Assembly (NCBI GenBank): GCA_023151275.1 | Contig: JAKLJI010000002.1 | Coordinates: forward strand, 152,800 to 216,799 | From: Bacteroidia bacterium | GTDB taxonomy: Bacteria; Bacteroidota; Bacteroidia; UKL13-3 | Length of the DNA stretch: 64,000 bases | Reading direction: 5' to 3' | Notes under the pieces: generated by a model | Told to the model about the DNA's origin: nothing | What the model saw: the letters and a program-made list of their open reading frames with translations, nothing else | Database searches by the model: none | Shown: positions 8,791 through 18,945 of the stretch, one piece after another | How the letters are laid out: every line of letters begins with the position of its first letter | Position numbering within the stretch: position 1 is the stretch's first letter | Translations under genes and position numbers: made by a program

Positions 8791-8890
8791 GTCAATAAAA
8801 GAAAAGTGGGGAACTTGTGGAAAAACACAAGTTTAAATCCGAAGCCAAGATTAGGGAAATCAAGCCTTTCCGCCTATTTTTACTCACTAA

Positions 8891-10861
<1,971 letters not shown>

Positions 10862-10924
10862 GCCTTTCGTCCCCCACCGGTTAAAGGGGGTTTGAGGTTT
10901 CCGGTTTTCCGGATACATATACAG

Positions 10925-10959
10925 AAACCTGCTACTTCGGTGGCAGGTTTTCTTTTTTT
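10925..10959 (+). terminator. Rho-independent terminator of gyrB with TTCG tetraloop
   Basis: An 11-bp stem (5' arm 10925-10935, 3' arm 10940-10950, one G-U) closes on a C(TTCG)G tetraloop, followed by a T-rich tail to 10959. Confidence 0.9.
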
Positions 10960-10976
10960 GGGAAAGACCAAGTTGT

Positions 10977-11699
10977 TTAGTTTACCTCAACAAAAGCAAC
11001 TTCTTTCATTCCTTGAATGGAATTACTCAAGAAAATTCGGTCAGCATTCCTTAACTCCTCTATGCTGCAAGGTTTTTGAGTTACACGTTTCATGCTCATC
11101 CATTTTAAACGCATAACACCATCAACAGGCCCCTCTTCAAGCGGAGGGGTGAACCATTCATCGTTTTTTACCCAAAACACATTCGATGAACCACCTTCGC
11201 AAATGCGTTTATACTCATTTAAAATAAGCACATCATCCAAACCCATTTCCTTGGCCCATTTTAAAGCCATAACATAAATTAGGGCATTGCCGCTTTTAAC
11301 GTTAGATAAGGAATGGCAGGGTTTATAATACTTGTTGAATACGGCTACTTTCGGTAATTCCTGGTTTGCTAACTTTTCTCCCACCTTTACATTCAAACCA
11401 ACACTTAAGCTTCCAATCAATTGAGCCTCAAACTCTGCTTTGTTTTGAACTGGTGCATAAAATCCAAGCCCAGCCCTCCGGATAACTAAGCGTAGTCTGA
11501 ATATCTTGCTGGGGTCAGGAATACTATTTACCAAAAACTCATTCAAATAATCTACACTAAAATGCTCAGGCAGTTCCATTTCCATGATCTCAGCCGACCG
11601 TCGAATCCGCTCTACATGCAGCTCTAAGAGAGGAAACTCCCCCTTTTCAAATAAAATGGTTTCAAAAAATAAGTCACCATAGAGTGATGCGCGGCTCAT
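10977..11699 (-). CDS. Class IV PLP-dependent aminotransferase/aminodeoxychorismate lyase-like
   Basis: A 240-residue fold-type IV PLP enzyme, the class containing branched-chain aminotransferase, D-amino acid transaminase and PabC. Conserved features are an early arginine-containing block (HVERIRRSAEIM), the PLP lysine in NVKSGNALIYV near residue 145, and the cofactor Glu and Ser/Asn in CEGGSSNVFWV near 180. Length and divergence resemble PabC-like Bacteroidota proteins; substrate cannot be assigned. ATG at 11699 follows a TAATTTCA element at 11711-11704. It converges on gyrB, with the gyrB terminator between them. Confidence 0.85.
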   Translation of the reverse strand: MSRASLYGDLFFETILFEKGEFPLLELHVERIRRSAEIMEMELPEHFSVDYLNEFLVNSIPDPSKIFRLRLVIRRAGLGFYAPVQNKAEFEAQLIGSLSVGLNVKVGEKLANQELPKVAVFNKYYKPCHSLSNVKSGNALIYVMALKWAKEMGLDDVLILNEYKRICEGGSSNVFWVKNDEWFTPPLEEGPVDGVMRLKWMSMKRVTQKPCSIEELRNADRIFLSNSIQGMKEVAFVEVN

Positions 11700-11778
11700 G
11701 GGTTGAAATTACTCTTTTTTTTATCAAATAAAACAAGCTTTCAATAATAAGTCTCTATCTACTGTTGTAAAATTGATT

Positions 11779-11807
11779 TTTGAAACCTGCTTATTTGGTT
11801 AGCTTTG
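11779..11807 (+). promoter_or_regulatory. Promoter of the thiolase gene
   Basis: A -33 element TTTG (11779-11782) is separated by 17 bases from TAGCTTTG (11800-11807), an exact TAnnTTTG. The thiolase ATG is at 11832, leaving a leader of roughly 18 bases. Confidence 0.6.
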
Positions 11808-11831
11808 TGCCGCTAATTTCCAAACTATACC

Positions 11832-13010
11832 ATGAAAAAGGTTTACATCGTTTCAGCTGTCCGCACCCCAATTGGTGCTATGAACGGCGCTCTTTCCTCC
11901 CTCAGCGCCACACAGCTGGGTTCTATTGCCATCAAAGGTGCTATTGAAAAAGCTGGCATCAATCCTGACCAAATTCAGGAAGTGTACATGGGAAATGTTA
12001 TTTCGGCCGGCCTTGGCCAGGCTCCTGCAACTCAAGCTATGATTGGCGCAGGTATCCCAAATACCGTTCCTTCAACCACCGTTAACAAAGTTTGTGCTTC
12101 AGGTTCAAAAGCTATCATGCTCGCTGCACAAAGCATTATGATGGGAATAAATGATATTGCAATCGCTGGTGGAATGGAAAGCATGAGCAATATTCCTTAT
12201 TACCTGGATAAAGCTCGCACGGGTTACCGCTTAGGACACGGCACTTTGGTTGATGGTTTGATTAAAGACGGCCTTTGGGACGTTTACAAAGATTTCCACA
12301 TGGGAAATGCAGCCGAAATTTGTGCCCGTGAATACAACTTTACCCGCGAAGACCAAGATGCATTTGCAATTGAATCTTATACACGCGCGCAAAACGCATA
12401 TGCAAAAAATGCATTTGCAGATGAAATCATCCCTGTTACAATTCCGGTTCGTGGCAAAGACCCAATTGTGGTGAGTGTAGACGAGGAATATACTAAGGTG
12501 AACTTCGAAAAACTCAAAACATTGAAACCTGCTTTTGAGAAAGAAGGAACTATAACCGCCGCAAATGCTTCAAAATTGAACGATGGTGCTTCTGCCCTTG
12601 TTCTTGTTTCTGAGGAGAAAATGATTGAATTAGGACTTAAGCCACTTGCTCGCATTGTTGCATTTGCAGATGCAGCGCAGGCGCCTGAATGGTTTACAAC
12701 AACTCCTGCATTGGCAATTCCGAAAGCACTTAAGTGGGCCGGTATTGATATCAAGGACGTAGATTTCTTTGAATTGAATGAAGCGTTTTCAGTAGTTGGT
12801 CTTGTAAACAACAAACTTTTGGGAATTGATGATAAGAAAGTAAACGTTTACGGTGGTGCTGTTGCATTAGGACATCCAATTGGAAGTTCCGGTGCAAGAA
12901 TTGTTACAACACTTACAACCATACTTAATAAAGAAGGTGGTCGTTACGGTGTAACCGGAATTTGCAATGGCGGTGGCGGTGCATCTGCTATCGTTCTTGA
13001 AAAAGCCTAA
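11832..13010 (+). CDS. Acetyl-CoA C-acyltransferase (thiolase)
   Basis: A 392-residue thiolase of the acetoacetyl-CoA type, condensing or cleaving acyl-CoA units in fatty acid degradation or ketone body metabolism. The acyl-accepting cysteine lies in NKVCASGSK near residue 88. The C-terminal catalytic His and Cys lie in GGAVALGHPIGSSGARI and GICNGGGGASAIVLEKA. Full length and intact. It has its own promoter and a strong terminator, and no beta-oxidation partners are adjacent. Substrate chain length cannot be settled from sequence. Confidence 0.95.
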   Translation: MKKVYIVSAVRTPIGAMNGALSSLSATQLGSIAIKGAIEKAGINPDQIQEVYMGNVISAGLGQAPATQAMIGAGIPNTVPSTTVNKVCASGSKAIMLAAQSIMMGINDIAIAGGMESMSNIPYYLDKARTGYRLGHGTLVDGLIKDGLWDVYKDFHMGNAAEICAREYNFTREDQDAFAIESYTRAQNAYAKNAFADEIIPVTIPVRGKDPIVVSVDEEYTKVNFEKLKTLKPAFEKEGTITAANASKLNDGASALVLVSEEKMIELGLKPLARIVAFADAAQAPEWFTTTPALAIPKALKWAGIDIKDVDFFELNEAFSVVGLVNNKLLGIDDKKVNVYGGAVALGHPIGSSGARIVTTLTTILNKEGGRYGVTGICNGGGGASAIVLEKA

Positions 13011-13030
13011 CCATACTATTATTAAATGTG

Positions 13031-13064
13031 AAGCTGCCGGGATTATTGCTCGGCAGCTTTTTTT
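13031..13064 (+). terminator. Rho-independent terminator of the thiolase gene
   Basis: A 9-bp perfect stem, AAGCTGCCG (13031-13039) with CGGCAGCTT (13051-13059), is followed by seven T residues. Confidence 0.9.
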
Positions 13065-13089
13065 ATGCCCTTTCCATATTGCCTTTTAT

Positions 13090-13097
13090 TAACTTCG
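13090..13097 (+). promoter_or_regulatory. Putative -7 element of the 13.1-kb secreted protein gene
   Basis: TAACTTCG resembles TAnnTTTG with one change and ends 6 bases before the ATG at 13104, again predicting a very short leader. Confidence 0.4.
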
Positions 13098-13103
13098 TAA
13101 ACC

Positions 13104-13997
13104 ATGAATTTCAAGCACCTCTTTTTGTCCCTATCGCTTTTCCTACTTACTACTTTCATTTCCAAACCTTCAAGTGCTCAAGCCCTGGATTCAATCCTCG
13201 TGGATAGTATTCGAAATTATGAATTTCGGCTGATGGGACTAAGTCGCGAAATGGTTTCGAGTTTTGATGAACTTACCCGCATAAGCTCCGGAAAAAGTTT
13301 CATTATTAACCTTAGTCGGGCGCTGCGCATTCCTAATTCCTATTTTTATCCGTTTGATTCGGTAAAACATATCATAATACTCAAATCTCCCGATGATTTG
13401 TTCCGAATTATGACTTGGAATGTGGCAACCAATGATGAAAAATTCCGCTATTTCGGGGTGATTCAAATGAATCCCTTGAAACTAGAAAAAATGAAGGACA
13501 AAGACTGGTATAAGAGTTTTTATCCATTGATAGACCGAAGCGATTCCATCAATTCAAATACCTATTTATTTACAGAAACTGATGCTAACCATTGGTATGG
13601 TGCAGCCTATTACAAAATCATCAAAACAAGCTATAAGAAAAAAGACTATTATACCTTGTTAGGATGGGACGGAGCAGATAGAACCCGTAATAAAAAAATA
13701 GCCGAAATTCTTTTCTTCAGGGATGGTAGCCCCTATTTCGGCGCTCCACTCTTCGACATGAAAAAAAAACGCCCTTTTAGTCGCCTTGTTTATGAATTCA
13801 ATAACCAGGCCAGCATGGGTTTGAGGTACGACGATAAGCAAAAACTCCTACTCATTGAAAACATTGTTCCTGATAAACCAGCCAATGCCGGAAACTTTGA
13901 ATTTTATTACCCGGATGGTTCTTTTGATGCCTTAAGTTGGAAAAATGGGAAGTGGGAAAAACAGAAAGGCATCATTGAAAATCCAAATGCAAAATAA
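13104..13997 (+). CDS. Conserved secreted protein of unknown function
   Basis: A 297-residue protein with a signal peptide (MNFKHLFLSLSLFLLTTFISKPSSAQA). The mature part contains FRIMTWNVATNDEKFRYFGV, YYTLLGWDGADRT and EILFFRDGSPYFGAPLFDMKK. This arrangement is familiar from unnamed periplasmic proteins of Bacteroidota, but I cannot attach a function. No T9SS sorting domain, transmembrane segment or lipobox was seen, so a soluble periplasmic location is likely. It sits between two terminators and has its own -7 element. Confidence 0.85.
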   Translation: MNFKHLFLSLSLFLLTTFISKPSSAQALDSILVDSIRNYEFRLMGLSREMVSSFDELTRISSGKSFIINLSRALRIPNSYFYPFDSVKHIIILKSPDDLFRIMTWNVATNDEKFRYFGVIQMNPLKLEKMKDKDWYKSFYPLIDRSDSINSNTYLFTETDANHWYGAAYYKIIKTSYKKKDYYTLLGWDGADRTRNKKIAEILFFRDGSPYFGAPLFDMKKKRPFSRLVYEFNNQASMGLRYDDKQKLLLIENIVPDKPANAGNFEFYYPDGSFDALSWKNGKWEKQKGIIENPNAK

Positions 13998-14103
13998 TTT
14001 TCACGCCACTCATCAGGCATAACCGCAGCTCAAATAAGAAATATCCCATTCGCATAGAATTTATCCTACCTATATAAATCCCTGATTTTCTGACTTCTAT
14101 CAA

Positions 14104-14133
14104 TTGCGAATCCTTTAGACCTCCTTATCTTTG
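14104..14133 (+). promoter_or_regulatory. Promoter of the 14.15-kb small membrane protein gene
   Basis: TTG (14104-14106), a 19-base spacer and TATCTTTG (14126-14133) give a full Bacteroidota-type promoter ending about 20 bases before the ATG at 14154. Confidence 0.55.
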
Positions 14134-14153
14134 AGTAGTTAATTAGTAGTGCC

Positions 14154-14444
14154 ATGATACTCGCTATATTGTCAATTCTGCTGGTGGTAAATATTGTAGG
14201 CTTCGCCTACCGCCGCAAAGCATGGTCAAAAATCTTCCTATTTGGTCAACTTTCAGTTGTTATGGGAATGGGAATCATGTTTGTCCTTTACGACACTACA
14301 GGTGGTATCCAGGCCAGAAACCAAAAACTGAAAAATGAAAAAGTACTGGAAGAGTTAAAAAACAACCTTGCCAAGGACGAGTTTAAAGCGGATACTACTG
14401 AAACCTCAACTGAAAATACCGGAGGAAATCTGGTTCGTCAATAA
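14154..14444 (+). CDS. Small membrane protein of unknown function
   Basis: A 96-residue protein with two predicted membrane segments (about residues 2-18 and 29-46) separated by a basic loop (YRRKAWSK). A charged, probably coiled C-terminal half (KLKNEKVLEELKNNLAKDEF) is followed by a Thr/Glu-rich tail. No known motif. The call rests on a full promoter upstream, an in-frame ATG and a terminator 45 bases after the stop. Confidence 0.75.
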   Translation: MILAILSILLVVNIVGFAYRRKAWSKIFLFGQLSVVMGMGIMFVLYDTTGGIQARNQKLKNEKVLEELKNNLAKDEFKADTTETSTENTGGNLVRQ

Positions 14445-14488
14445 CCATTAAAACAATTGGCTTTACCTTGCCAATTCTGTTTAAAAAC

Positions 14489-14520
14489 AAGCCACTTGTA
14501 CAAAACAGGTGGCTTTTTTT
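14489..14520 (+). terminator. Rho-independent terminator after the small membrane protein gene
   Basis: AAGCCACTTGT (14489-14499) pairs with ACAGGTGGCTT (14505-14515; 11 bp with one mismatch/wobble region), followed by a T run to 14520. Confidence 0.85.
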
Positions 14521-15379
14521 GTGATTGATTTTTCCCTTTGCTTCTTGTGGGTTTTACTCATTGAAATCTAGAGAAGTGAAAATCCCCACCATAATTACCT
14601 TCAAAATCAATCCGATTAGGATTCCTTGCTATCACAAGTTAATACGCCAATTTTCAATAATCCTTAGAAACGATAGGTATTCATTCTTTACCGTCAAAAC
14701 CGAATAGCCTATTTTACTTTAGTAAGGGCCAAGAGCTGTTTACATCCGTAAATCCATCAAACATCAGCTATTGTTCTCGAAAAAAATTAACCAATGTTTC
14801 AATCCTTCAAACCAAAACTTAACAACTAAAACGCTTATTTATTGACGATTAGACTCAAATAAAAACGAAATAAACTGCTTTTAACAACACTAAAGTTCAA
14901 TTTTAAAATTTAGTTATTGTTGTAAAGTCAACTTGTAGTTTGTGCAAAAAAAGTACTCAATGTTCCATTCGCAAATAATTGTTAGGATACTTTTTTACCC
15001 CAAACCTTTTTTATGAACCAGAAAATTCCATTCCCACAGGCCCCTCTATTCCTTCCCAAAAGGGTTCGAAATCACTCCAGAATTCAGTTTCCCTTTTGCA
15101 TTACTATGGTCTTTTACTTTGCAGGCTAAGCAGTCAGCGTCTTTAGCTTTTTCAACCAACGAATGTGATTCAAGTGCAGATTTCCAGCTAACCTTCGTAC
15201 ACTGTTTAATCCTTTCACTTCTGGATAATGTACTTGACAAATAGTATTCTGGAGGGATTCTTTCGCTTGACTAAAGAAGCATCATTCCTGTTCTAGTGAA
15301 CTTGATTACCTTTGGATTTGGATGAACTGAAAACCTATCAAGAATTGAATAAAAGTTCAGAATATCGAATAAACGTGAA
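14521..15379. other. Gene-poor stretch of about 0.86 kb
   Basis: No convincing gene was found. The central part (about 14640-15000) is unusually A/T-rich with many stop codons in all frames. A 64-codon frame exists on the minus strand at 15046-15240, but its sequence matches nothing I know and has no promoter element. There are no inverted terminal repeats or transposase fragments. It may hold the regulatory region of the downstream operon, a decayed gene, or a small RNA that cannot be seen by eye. Confidence 0.5.
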
Positions 15380-16039
15380 ATGGGAATGCTTGAAAAAATA
15401 AAGAGTTACTTTGGTCCTGTTACCTTAAAAACTGTTCAGAGTCAATTCAATGGCCCATTGGATTTGGTAATGCTCGAAGGCAAAATTCTTCTCGACAGTA
15501 AGCATACCAATTATTCGTATGGGTCATTGGAAAGAGTGCTAGAATTTGGCATAAAAAGATGTAACCTACAATCTGCCAAACAAGCTTTAATCCTTGGATT
15601 AGGTGCAGGAAGTGTATTGAGACCCTTAACAAAACAACTTGGAAAAGAGTTGAAAATAGATGCGGTTGAAATTGACCCTGTTTTGATTCAACTTGCAAAG
15701 GACGAATATGGAATTCTTGAAAGTTCTGCACTAACAATCCATCAAAAAGACGCTTCAAAGCTTGATTTCCTGAATAATGCCATGTTTGATTTTGTGCTCA
15801 TCGACTTGTTTATTGACACTAAAATTCCCGAGTTTGTATTTGAGAAATCCTTTTGGGTTGAACTCTGCAATCATTTATCTCCCCATGCAACATTGGTTTT
15901 CAATGGTGGACTGTTGATGGAAGACAAACAGCGGTCAAGAGAGCTTGCTATTCAATTGGATAAGGAATTTGATATTCAACTCTACGACAAAGTTGAGGGA
16001 TTCAATTTGGTGCTTTGTATGAAAAAGAAAAACGCATGA
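15380..16039 (+). CDS. Spermidine synthase-like SAM-binding protein
   Basis: A 219-residue Rossmann protein resembling the C-terminal half of aminopropyltransferases. The nucleotide-binding loop is ALILGLGAGSVLRPL (about 68-82), the acidic ribose-binding residue is in DAVEIDPVLIQLAKDEY, and DFVLIDLFID lies near 137-146. True spermidine synthases carry a GGGDGG loop and a catalytic Asp before DP; here the loop is GLGAGS and the DP pair is absent, so activity is uncertain and a methyltransferase is possible. ATG 15380 or 15386 could start it. It overlaps the next gene by 4 bases (ATGA), and the operon ends with MTA/SAH nucleosidase, which consumes the by-products of both possible reactions. Confidence 0.8.
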   Translation: MGMLEKIKSYFGPVTLKTVQSQFNGPLDLVMLEGKILLDSKHTNYSYGSLERVLEFGIKRCNLQSAKQALILGLGAGSVLRPLTKQLGKELKIDAVEIDPVLIQLAKDEYGILESSALTIHQKDASKLDFLNNAMFDFVLIDLFIDTKIPEFVFEKSFWVELCNHLSPHATLVFNGGLLMEDKQRSRELAIQLDKEFDIQLYDKVEGFNLVLCMKKKNA

Positions 16040-16578
16040 ACAAACAACTCATATTATACATTGCAAGCAGCTTAGATGCTTATATAGCCGGTCATGAAGG
16101 GGATTTATCCTGGCTAGACCAGGTTCCTCCAGACCCGGATGGGGATTATGGATATTCCGATTTAATGAACGATACCGATTCGATCATCATGGGCAGCAAA
16201 ACTTATGAAAAAGTAATTTCCATGGGACTTGAATGGCCCTATCCGAATCATACCACCTATGTACTAAGTTCAAGACAATCAATCCAAGTAGAAAGTCCAA
16301 AAACTGAAATTTGGAACCATTCTTTGATGGATTTATGGAAGCATATTCAAGAAAAACATGCAAAAAATTGTTGGTTAGTTGGTGGTGGCGCATTGATTAA
16401 ATCCTGTCTTGACGAAAACCTGCTCGACAAAATGATTCTAACTCAGATTCCTGTTTTACTGGGAAAGGGAATTCCACTATTTCCTGAATCAAACTCCACA
16501 TCCAATTGGACATTAACAGAAGCTAAGGCCTTCAAAACAGGATTAGTGAACTTAACTTATATCAAATCTCCAAGATGA
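16036..16578 (+). CDS. Dihydrofolate reductase-family (RibD C-terminal-like) protein
   Basis: A 180-residue NADPH-binding protein of the DHFR/RibD_C fold, as in YwjB/YyaP-type proteins. Features are MNKQLILYIASSLDAYIA at the N-terminus, the DSIIMGSKTYEKV segment near 50, and WLVGGGALIKSCLDENLLDKM near 113, the usual cofactor loop. Substrate unknown; these proteins usually are not the folate enzyme. ATG at 16036 lies within the stop of the gene before, and the end overlaps the nucleosidase gene by 4 bases, so the three are translationally coupled. Confidence 0.85.
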   Translation: MNKQLILYIASSLDAYIAGHEGDLSWLDQVPPDPDGDYGYSDLMNDTDSIIMGSKTYEKVISMGLEWPYPNHTTYVLSSRQSIQVESPKTEIWNHSLMDLWKHIQEKHAKNCWLVGGGALIKSCLDENLLDKMILTQIPVLLGKGIPLFPESNSTSNWTLTEAKAFKTGLVNLTYIKSPR

Positions 16579-17342
16579 ACGAGAAAATAGGAATCCTGGG
16601 TGCTATTCCGGAAGAAGTTGGAATTCTCAAAGACTACATGGATGAAATCGAGGAGGTGAATTTGGGTGGACGCGCATTTTACACCGGTAAACTCTTTGGA
16701 AAAGATAGTGTGCTCGTTTTCTCTAGGTGGGGTAAAGTGGCAGCTGCAAGCACTACTGCTGCTCTAATCCTTCATTTTGGGGTAACAGAAATTGTATTCT
16801 GTGGCGTTGCAGGTGGCATACATCCAGACGTAAAACGTGGAGATATAGTTGTCGGAAATTCACTTATTCAACACGACTTAGACCCCAGACCCATTATGCC
16901 GAGGTGGGAAATTCCTTTGACCGGAATTCAAAAAATTCCTGTAAAACCTGAAGCAATAAATCGATGCATAGTAACAGTTGAACATTTGCTGAATGCACAG
17001 CATTATAGTCAATTTATGCAGCAAAATGAGTTGGAGCAGTTTGGTATTACAACACCCAAATTGCACTGCGGTTTAATTGCCAGTGGCGATCAATTCATTT
17101 ACAAAAGAGAACAAAATGAAGCCTTGGTAAAAGACATTCCTGATGTGCTCTGTGTAGAAATGGAAGGAGCTGCTGTTGCTCAGGTTTGCATGGATTACGG
17201 GATAACCTTTTCTATTTTCAGAACAATATCAGACCGTGCAGATGAAGATGCGCATATTGATTTTCCAGAGTTTATTCGTCACATTTCTGGCAAATACACC
17301 TTGGAACTACTAAAAACCTGGTTTAATCTCCACCACTCCTGA
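16575..17342 (+). CDS. mtnN: 5'-methylthioadenosine/S-adenosylhomocysteine nucleosidase
   Basis: A 255-residue PNP/UDP-family nucleosidase that cleaves adenine from MTA or SAH, by-products of polyamine synthesis and methylation. The catalytic Glu lies in GAIPEEVGIL near residue 13, the ribose/purine segment is VFCGVAGGIHPDVKRGDIVV, and CVEMEGAAVAQVC plus RTISDRADEDAH carry the ribose-binding Met-Glu and the catalytic Asp. Slightly longer than the 232-residue E. coli enzyme, with an insertion near 130-165. It closes a coupled operon whose first gene probably binds SAM or decarboxylated SAM, which fits removal of product. Confidence 0.93.
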   Translation: MNEKIGILGAIPEEVGILKDYMDEIEEVNLGGRAFYTGKLFGKDSVLVFSRWGKVAAASTTAALILHFGVTEIVFCGVAGGIHPDVKRGDIVVGNSLIQHDLDPRPIMPRWEIPLTGIQKIPVKPEAINRCIVTVEHLLNAQHYSQFMQQNELEQFGITTPKLHCGLIASGDQFIYKREQNEALVKDIPDVLCVEMEGAAVAQVCMDYGITFSIFRTISDRADEDAHIDFPEFIRHISGKYTLELLKTWFNLHHS

Positions 17343-17354
17343 AACTAACTCAGA

Positions 17355-18197
17355 TTATCTTGACTTCAACTCCACTCCAGAAGGAAGGATTGTAATTTTC
17401 TGTTGTTTGTACAATTTTCCAATCATCATTTTGAAGGCTTTCTTGCTCATCTGAAACTCCTTATAAATGGTTTCAGGGTCGGTTTTATCATGGAAGGGAA
17501 GAAATCCTCCTGCCTCACGCAAACGTCTCAAAAACAAGCCGGTTTCATCCTCAACTCGCTCATGTCCAGGCTTCCCAAGAGCAAGGTCTATGAGGTCGTT
17601 GTCTTTAATTCGCTTGATATAACCCTTTAATGTATCACCCGGATAAATGGGCTTAAATACTTCATTGTGATAAAGTAAGCCGATATGCTTTCTGTTAATT
17701 ATCATTTGAAAGCCCAAGGGAGTTTCTTTCAGAAGCTCTAGCTCAACCTGTTGAAATTCCTTTAATTCATGATTTGCATTTGAATACAAATCCTCGGGCA
17801 ATTCAGAACAAGCCAATCGGTTTGAATAAGAATCCAATTCCACTTTTACAAATACGTTCTCCCCTACTTCATGATCTCTAAGCTGCTTACTTCTAGGTAG
17901 AAACAAATCTTTGGGCAATCCCCAGTCCAGAAAAGCACCGGCTTGGGTAACTTGAACAATGCGTAAAGAAGCATTGTCTCCAACCTGAGCATAGGGAATT
18001 TTAGAACTCACCACGGGCTCACCTTGTTGGTTCAAGTAAATGACAACACTTACAAAATCACCGGCTCTTAAGCCTTTTGGAGCTTCCTCATTGGGTAAAA
18101 TAACCAATTGAGTGCCGGCCTGAAGCAGCCAACCCTCAGGTCGCTGATTTTTTACTTTAAGGCTGAGTATTTTCCCGAATTCTACTTGAGTATTCAA
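17355..18197 (-). CDS. cvfB: CvfB-family S1-like RNA-binding protein
   Basis: A 280-residue protein with the layout of CvfB/YitL: tandem S1-like OB folds (for example VGDNASLRIVQVTQAGAFLDWGL near 70, and an S1 domain near 140-215 with YPGDTLKGYIKRIKDNDLIDL) and a C-terminal winged helix (ISKKAFKMMIGKLYKQQKI-type segment near 250-270). CvfB binds RNA and affects virulence gene expression in Staphylococcus; the cellular target here is unknown. The start is TTG at 18197, 6 bases after the stop of the glycosyltransferase gene, with no ATG available before the conserved region. Last gene of a three-gene operon. Confidence 0.88.
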   Translation of the reverse strand: MNTQVEFGKILSLKVKNQRPEGWLLQAGTQLVILPNEEAPKGLRAGDFVSVVIYLNQQGEPVVSSKIPYAQVGDNASLRIVQVTQAGAFLDWGLPKDLFLPRSKQLRDHEVGENVFVKVELDSYSNRLACSELPEDLYSNANHELKEFQQVELELLKETPLGFQMIINRKHIGLLYHNEVFKPIYPGDTLKGYIKRIKDNDLIDLALGKPGHERVEDETGLFLRRLREAGGFLPFHDKTDPETIYKEFQMSKKAFKMMIGKLYKQQKITILPSGVELKSR

Positions 18198-18203
18198 ACT
18201 AAC

Positions 18204-18944
18204 TTAATTAAAAATTTTAAAACTGCCGATTCCCCATTTGTGCAAGCGGTAAATAATGCTGGTTCTTAGAACACCCAAGCCGTAGATACTACTTCTTCTG
18301 AAATTGATTGAGGAAGCCTCAGGAAAATATTTCGTTGGACAAGTTACTTCCGCAATTTCAAAACCTTTCATGAATATCTGTGCCGTGATTTCGTTGTCGA
18401 AGACAAAGTCATCGCTGCACTTTCCAAAATCAACCGATTCAAGAACTTTTGTACTAAATGCACGATAACCGGTGTGATATTCAGATAATTTCTGATTCAT
18501 TAAGATATTCTGAAACAAGGTAAGCATGCGATTAAAAACAAACTTATACAGAGGCATACCGCCTTTGATTGCTCCCATACCCAAAATCCTTGAGCCAAAA
18601 ACAACTGGGTAAACCTCAAATGCAATAATGCTACTCATAGCATGAATCAGTTTTGGCGTATACTGGTAATCCGGATGTAGCATAATTACAATATCTGCAC
18701 CAATTTCCATGGCCTTATTGTAGCAGGTTTTCTGGTTGCCACCGTAGCCTTTGTTATTTTCATGCTTAATTACATGGCGAATTCCTAAATGCCTGCCCAA
18801 CTCCGAAGTATTGTCCTTACTTGCATCGTCAACTAAAATCACATCATCCACAATATCAAAAGGAATCTCACGGTATGTTTTTTCGAGTGTTAAGGCCGCG
18901 TTGTAAGCCGGTAAGACTACAACTATTTTTTTTCCATTTAGCAT
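18204..18944 (-). CDS. Family 2 glycosyltransferase (dolichol-phosphate mannosyltransferase-like)
   Basis: A 246-residue GT-A fold enzyme without membrane segments. It has IVVVLPAYNAALTLEKTYRE at residues 7-26, the nucleotide-sugar acidic site VDDASKDNT near 38-46, and MLHPDYQYTP where DxD usually lies near 92. The similarity to DPM1/DPG synthases suggests transfer of a sugar to polyprenyl phosphate, but donor and acceptor are unknown. It begins 1 base after the antiporter stop and is followed at once by cvfB, giving an operon with no obvious functional link. Confidence 0.88.
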   Translation of the reverse strand: MLNGKKIVVVLPAYNAALTLEKTYREIPFDIVDDVILVDDASKDNTSELGRHLGIRHVIKHENNKGYGGNQKTCYNKAMEIGADIVIMLHPDYQYTPKLIHAMSSIIAFEVYPVVFGSRILGMGAIKGGMPLYKFVFNRMLTLFQNILMNQKLSEYHTGYRAFSTKVLESVDFGKCSDDFVFDNEITAQIFMKGFEIAEVTCPTKYFPEASSINFRRSSIYGLGVLRTSIIYRLHKWGIGSFKIFN

Positions 18945-18945
18945 A

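Noticed and set aside
14880-14935. Imperfect inverted repeat in the gene-poor stretch
   Set aside because: Short arms (ACAACA...TGTTGT) with bulges in A/T-rich sequence; expected by chance.
15046-15240. 64-codon minus-strand frame
   Set aside because: No recognisable family, promoter element or terminator; low-complexity composition. Reported only as part of the gene-poor stretch.
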